Below, in pieces: positions 16,972 through 18,812 of a stretch of 18,812 nt of DNA. The DNA is from Desulfobacteraceae bacterium. GTDB taxonomy: Bacteria; Desulfobacterota; Desulfobacteria; Desulfobacterales; UBA5616. The notes beneath the pieces were generated by a model. The model made no database searches and had not been told where the DNA came from. It saw nothing but the letters and a program-made list of their open reading frames with translations. The stretch lies in NCBI GenBank assembly GCA_030620375.1, contig JAUXEW010000025.1, forward strand, positions 1 to 18,812, written 5' to 3'. Made by a program: the position numbers and the translations under genes. Position 1 is the stretch's first letter. Each line of letters opens with the position of its first letter.

Positions 16972-16978
16972 TTTTCAA
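16950..16978 (-). promoter_or_regulatory. Transposase promoter
   Basis: On the minus strand TTGAAA (complement of 16973-16978), exactly 17 nt, then TATATT (complement of 16950-16955). Each hexamer matches consensus at five or four positions with ideal spacing. Transcription would start near 16943, leaving a leader of about 37 nt with the SD exposed. Confidence 0.6.
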
Positions 16979-17030
16979 TTGTTTTTTCCTATATTTTCAA
17001 AATATTACCCCTCATTGATATAAATAAATC

Positions 17031-17056
17031 AACTGCGAAACTTTAGAATATTATTG
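17031..17056. repeat. IS inverted repeat, promoter end
   Basis: Partner of 15514-15539. Its outer end overlaps by three bases (17054-17056) a possible -35 element for the downstream integrase. Confidence 0.75.
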
Positions 17057-17082
17057 TGTTTCACATCTTGAAAAAATATTAT
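17054..17082 (+). promoter_or_regulatory. Candidate integrase promoter at the IS edge
   Basis: TTGTGT 17054-17059, a 17-nt spacer, then TATTAT 17077-17082, about 80 nt before the integrase ribosome binding site. The -10 is good (5 of 6), the -35 weak (3 of 6) and partly made of the IS end, so a hybrid promoter is possible. Confidence 0.35.
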
Positions 17083-17120
17083 AAAAAATGGCCAAGCGGC
17101 TTTTGACGCCCATATGGCAT

Positions 17121-17141
17121 GTTATACCGCTGCGGCATAAC
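17121..17141 (+). promoter_or_regulatory. Palindrome in the integrase leader
   Basis: GTTAT-A-CCGC-T-GCGG-C-ATAAC is symmetric around 17131 with a single A/C mismatch pair, so it is either a 9-bp hairpin or an operator-like dyad. Outer bases ATGG 17114-17117 and CCAT 17146-17149 extend it loosely. It lies 12-32 nt before the SD. The arms read GTT...AAC, opposite to the AAC...GTT order of an attC site, so it is not attC. Confidence 0.4.
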
Positions 17142-17167
17142 AACCCCATTTGAAAGGAGGAAATGTC

Positions 17168-18402
17168 ATGGATGAATTTAAGCGCTACCTGTTGTCTAAA
17201 AAGATCGTTACTAAAAAAAATTGCCGTATTATTTAAACTGGATCACAAAATTTCATGAATTTTGTGACATCAAGCCCGAAACACCCATCACTTCAGAAAA
17301 TATCGATCGTTATCTTAACAAATTATCTTCGATCTACGAACCCTGGCAGATTCAGCAGGCCAGTGACGCTGTGAGCCTGTACCGCATTTGTCAAAGAGGC
17401 AAATCAACTCCTCTGGTCCAAAATACAGATGAACCGGACAGACAATGGAAGCATGTTGCTGATGAAATGGTCAGAATGATGCGGTTAAGACATCTTTCGA
17501 TACGAACAGAAAAAACATATATGGGCTGGATCAGATCCTATTACCGGTTTCTGAAAGGCAAACCCCCTCAAAAGCTGAATCAGACAGATTTAAAAGATTT
17601 TCTCACACATTTGGCCGCAGATCGAAAAGTTTCTGCATCTACACAAAATCAGGCGTTTAATTCAATATTATTTCTTTACCGCCATATTTTAAGCATCGAT
17701 ATTAGCGACCTTAATGATGTGCTCCGGGCAAAACAAAGCAAAAAATTGCCGGTGGTGTTGACACAACCGGAAATCGCAAGCCTGTTTCAATACATGGATG
17801 GAATCAACCTGCTGATGGCAAGGATTGTATACGGGGGCGGATTGAGGCTCCAGGAGTGTTTGAATCTGCGAATCAAAGATGTCGATTTCAGGCGTCACCG
17901 ATTGATTGTCAGGGCCGGCAAAGGTGACAAAGATCGAGAAACCCTTCTGGCGACTCAAATTAAAGAAGATCTGAGCAATCATATCCGAAAGGCCTGGGTC
18001 TTGTATAATGAAGACCAGAAAAACAAAGTCCCTGGCGTTTATCTGCCCCATGCCCTGGAACGTAAATATCCCAATGCCGGAAAAGAATGGCACTGGCAGT
18101 GGGTGTTTGCTTCACAAAAATTGTCAGTCGATCCGAGATCCAAAACCATACGAAGACATCATCTGCACCCGTCCAATCTACAAAGGGCCATCAAGCGGGC
18201 AACAAAGCGAGGTAGTATCAGCAAAAGAATCACAGTGCACACGTTGAGACACAGCTTCGCCACCCATCTTTTAGAAAGCGGCTATGATATCCGAACCGTC
18301 CAGGAACTCCTGGGACATGCCAGTGTAAAAACTACGATGGTATACACTCATTTATCTCAAAAGAATTTAATGGGTGTAAAAAGTCCTCTTGACGCCATTT
18401 AA
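17168..18402 (+). CDS. Integron-type tyrosine recombinase (IntI-like), frame change at A8
   Basis: A site-specific recombinase related to integron integrases. Counting from codon 17221, the catalytic residues are R209, K234, H340, R343, H366 and Y375. The segment about 273-316 (VYLPHALERKYPNAGKEWHW, then VDPRS and RRHH) is the extra patch that defines IntI proteins. Residues about 80-160 are the usual core-binding domain; a further similar helical domain precedes it, making the protein longer than normal IntI. The ideal SD AAAGGAGG (17153-17160) is 7 nt from an ATG at 17168 that opens MDEFKRYLLSKKIVTKK, but that frame stops at 17236. A -1 change in A8 (17213-17220) joins it to LPYYLNW and gives 411 residues. 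Starting at TTG 17221 gives 393 without an SD. It is either slippage-controlled or a pseudogene. Confidence 0.8.
17213..17220 (+). other. A8 slippery run joining the two integrase frames
   Basis: In the ATG frame the codons read ACT AAA AAA AAT. Re-reading one A gives ACT AAA AAA AAA TTG and enters the integrase frame exactly at 17221. The heptamer A AAA AAT (17215-17221) allows a perfect P-site lysine-tRNA slip. Polymerase slippage adding one A would do the same. Confidence 0.55.
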
Positions 18403-18413
18403 ACCGATCCAGA

Positions 18414-18443
18414 TCGGGCGGGGTTCGGGATGATCCCGCCCGA
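18414..18443 (+). terminator. Hairpin after the integrase
   Basis: TCGGGCGGG 18414-18422 pairs with CCCGCCCGA 18435-18443, a 9-bp GC-rich stem with a 12-nt loop, starting 12 nt after the integrase stop. There is no T tract on either side, so termination would be weak or Rho-assisted; it may mainly protect the 3' end. Confidence 0.5.
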
Positions 18444-18812
18444 CTCTAATTCAAAACCGTAACTTTCTGTTCAAATGCCCCCGCTGGTCCATTAAGAGCC
18501 GATTTAAAAAAGCGTTAAAAGAAAGACGCCCCTAAATTTCTAAGATTCATAAGGGTTGACACGACCCCGCTAAGCAGTTGGCAGTTTTTAGGTGTCTTGG
18601 CGTGATCACACAAAATAGGTCAACCGGTGATCAGTAATGGATCTAACAACTTTTTGGCTGGTTTGAAGATCTGTGATCTCTCCAACATACTTGCTAAAAT
18701 CAAGGGGCATTAAAAACTGCGATATCATCAATCCCAGTTTCTAAGGCTACGGTCCCACTTTCTATTTAAATTTAATCTAAAAGTGACTTCAAGGGTTGTG
18801 ATATCGCAACCA
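18444..18812. other. 369-nt non-coding region with several inverted repeats
   Basis: No ORF is recognisable. It contains GACGCC/CCTAAA (18525-18536) facing TTTAGG/GGCGT (18587-18603), TGATCAC/GTGATCA (about 18603-18633), and the two dyads given separately. RYYYAAC is matched once (ATCTAAC near 18641) with no GTTRRRY partner, so no attC site is supported. Confidence 0.4.
18718..18810. repeat. Imperfect inverted repeat at the window end
   Basis: TGCGATATCATCAATCCC (18718-18735) and GGGTTGTGATATCGCA (18793-18808) are inverted copies with a small gap. The right arm is itself an 18-nt palindrome (GGTTGTGATATCGCAACC, 18794 to about 18811) with a single G-T pair. It may be a repeat element or a recombinase/operator site; the window ends before this can be judged. 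Confidence 0.4.

Larger units (their letters stand above)
15514..17056 (-). mobile_element. IS4-family insertion sequence, apparently complete
   Basis: About 1.54 kb with one full-length transposase gene between inverted repeats. The inner repeat block is a perfect 16 bp (CTAAAGTTTCGCAGTT at 15524-15539; AACTGCGAAACTTTAG at 17031-17046). Three unmatched bases further out comes another perfect block (CAATAAT 15514-15520, ATTATTG 17050-17056), giving a 26-bp repeat with 3 mismatches. No target duplication is obvious with either boundary: 2 nt AA if the ends are at 15524 and 17046, none if at 15514 and 17056. It sits between the divergent kinase and integrase genes. An intact gene, promoter and ends suggest it is recent and possibly active. 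Confidence 0.8.

Noticed and set aside
15520..17050. Target-site duplication around the IS
   Set aside because: Only a 2-nt AA match is found with the inner boundary and none with the outer one; too short to count in AT-rich DNA.
17047..17167. SOS (LexA) control of the integrase, as in many integrons
   Set aside because: No CTGT-N8-ACAG-like box is present between the IS and the ATG.
17689..18093. 134-codon minus-strand ORF inside the integrase
   Set aside because: It lies fully within the catalytic domain of a clear tyrosine recombinase on the other strand; a shadow ORF.
18640..18648. ATCTAAC matches the attC R'' core RYYYAAC
   Set aside because: No GTTRRRY follows within the remaining 165 nt and there is no L''/L' stem. 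A single 7-nt degenerate match is expected by chance.
1..18812. tRNA, rRNA or CRISPR array
   Set aside because: No CCA-ended cloverleaf, rRNA core motif or evenly spaced direct repeats were noticed. The repeats present are dispersed palindromes without spacers.

Overview
The window reads as chromosomal DNA of an anaerobic, Gram-negative bacterium, most likely a sulfate-reducing deltaproteobacterium (Desulfobacterota, Desulfobacterales-like). This rests on moderate-to-low GC content, a ferredoxin-linked indolepyruvate oxidoreductase, a PflX-type radical SAM protein, an FmdB zinc ribbon, several large sensor kinases with an NtrC-type regulator, and an intergenic space rich in palindromic repeats. 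The taxon is inferred; there is no rRNA or other decisive marker.

Left part (1-8900, all + strand): a 132-nt imperfect palindrome, then iorA and iorB (2-oxoacid oxidation in aromatic amino-acid breakdown) separated by an unusual 282-nt gap filled with two repeat elements. An FGGY-family sugar kinase, recN (DNA repair), a multi-TM/GAF histidine kinase overlapping recN by 4 nt, and a small FmdB-like zinc ribbon protein follow. Middle part (8900-11900, + strand): a PflX-like radical SAM protein, a PPP-type phosphatase, an exported two-SH3b-domain protein and a membrane-anchored TPR-like protein, with REP-like hairpins in the gaps. From 11884 to 12433 there is no gene, only another repeat copy and a strong terminator facing left.

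Right part: on the - strand a two-component pair (membrane sensor kinase, then sigma-54-dependent response regulator 10 nt downstream). Next is an apparently intact IS4-family insertion sequence (about 15514-17056) with its own promoter and a hairpin placed to hide the transposase ribosome binding site in read-through transcripts only. Immediately beyond the IS lies a + strand integron-type tyrosine recombinase. Its ideal ribosome binding site and ATG are in a different frame from the main ORF, and the two frames meet at a run of eight A. This is either a -1 frameshift/slippage site or a broken gene. No attC sites or cassettes are recognisable in the remaining 410 nt.

The items most worth following up are the A8 frame junction of the integrase, its duplicated core-binding region, the self-limiting transposase leader, and the three families of intergenic palindromic repeats. 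No wholly new multi-gene system is evident.
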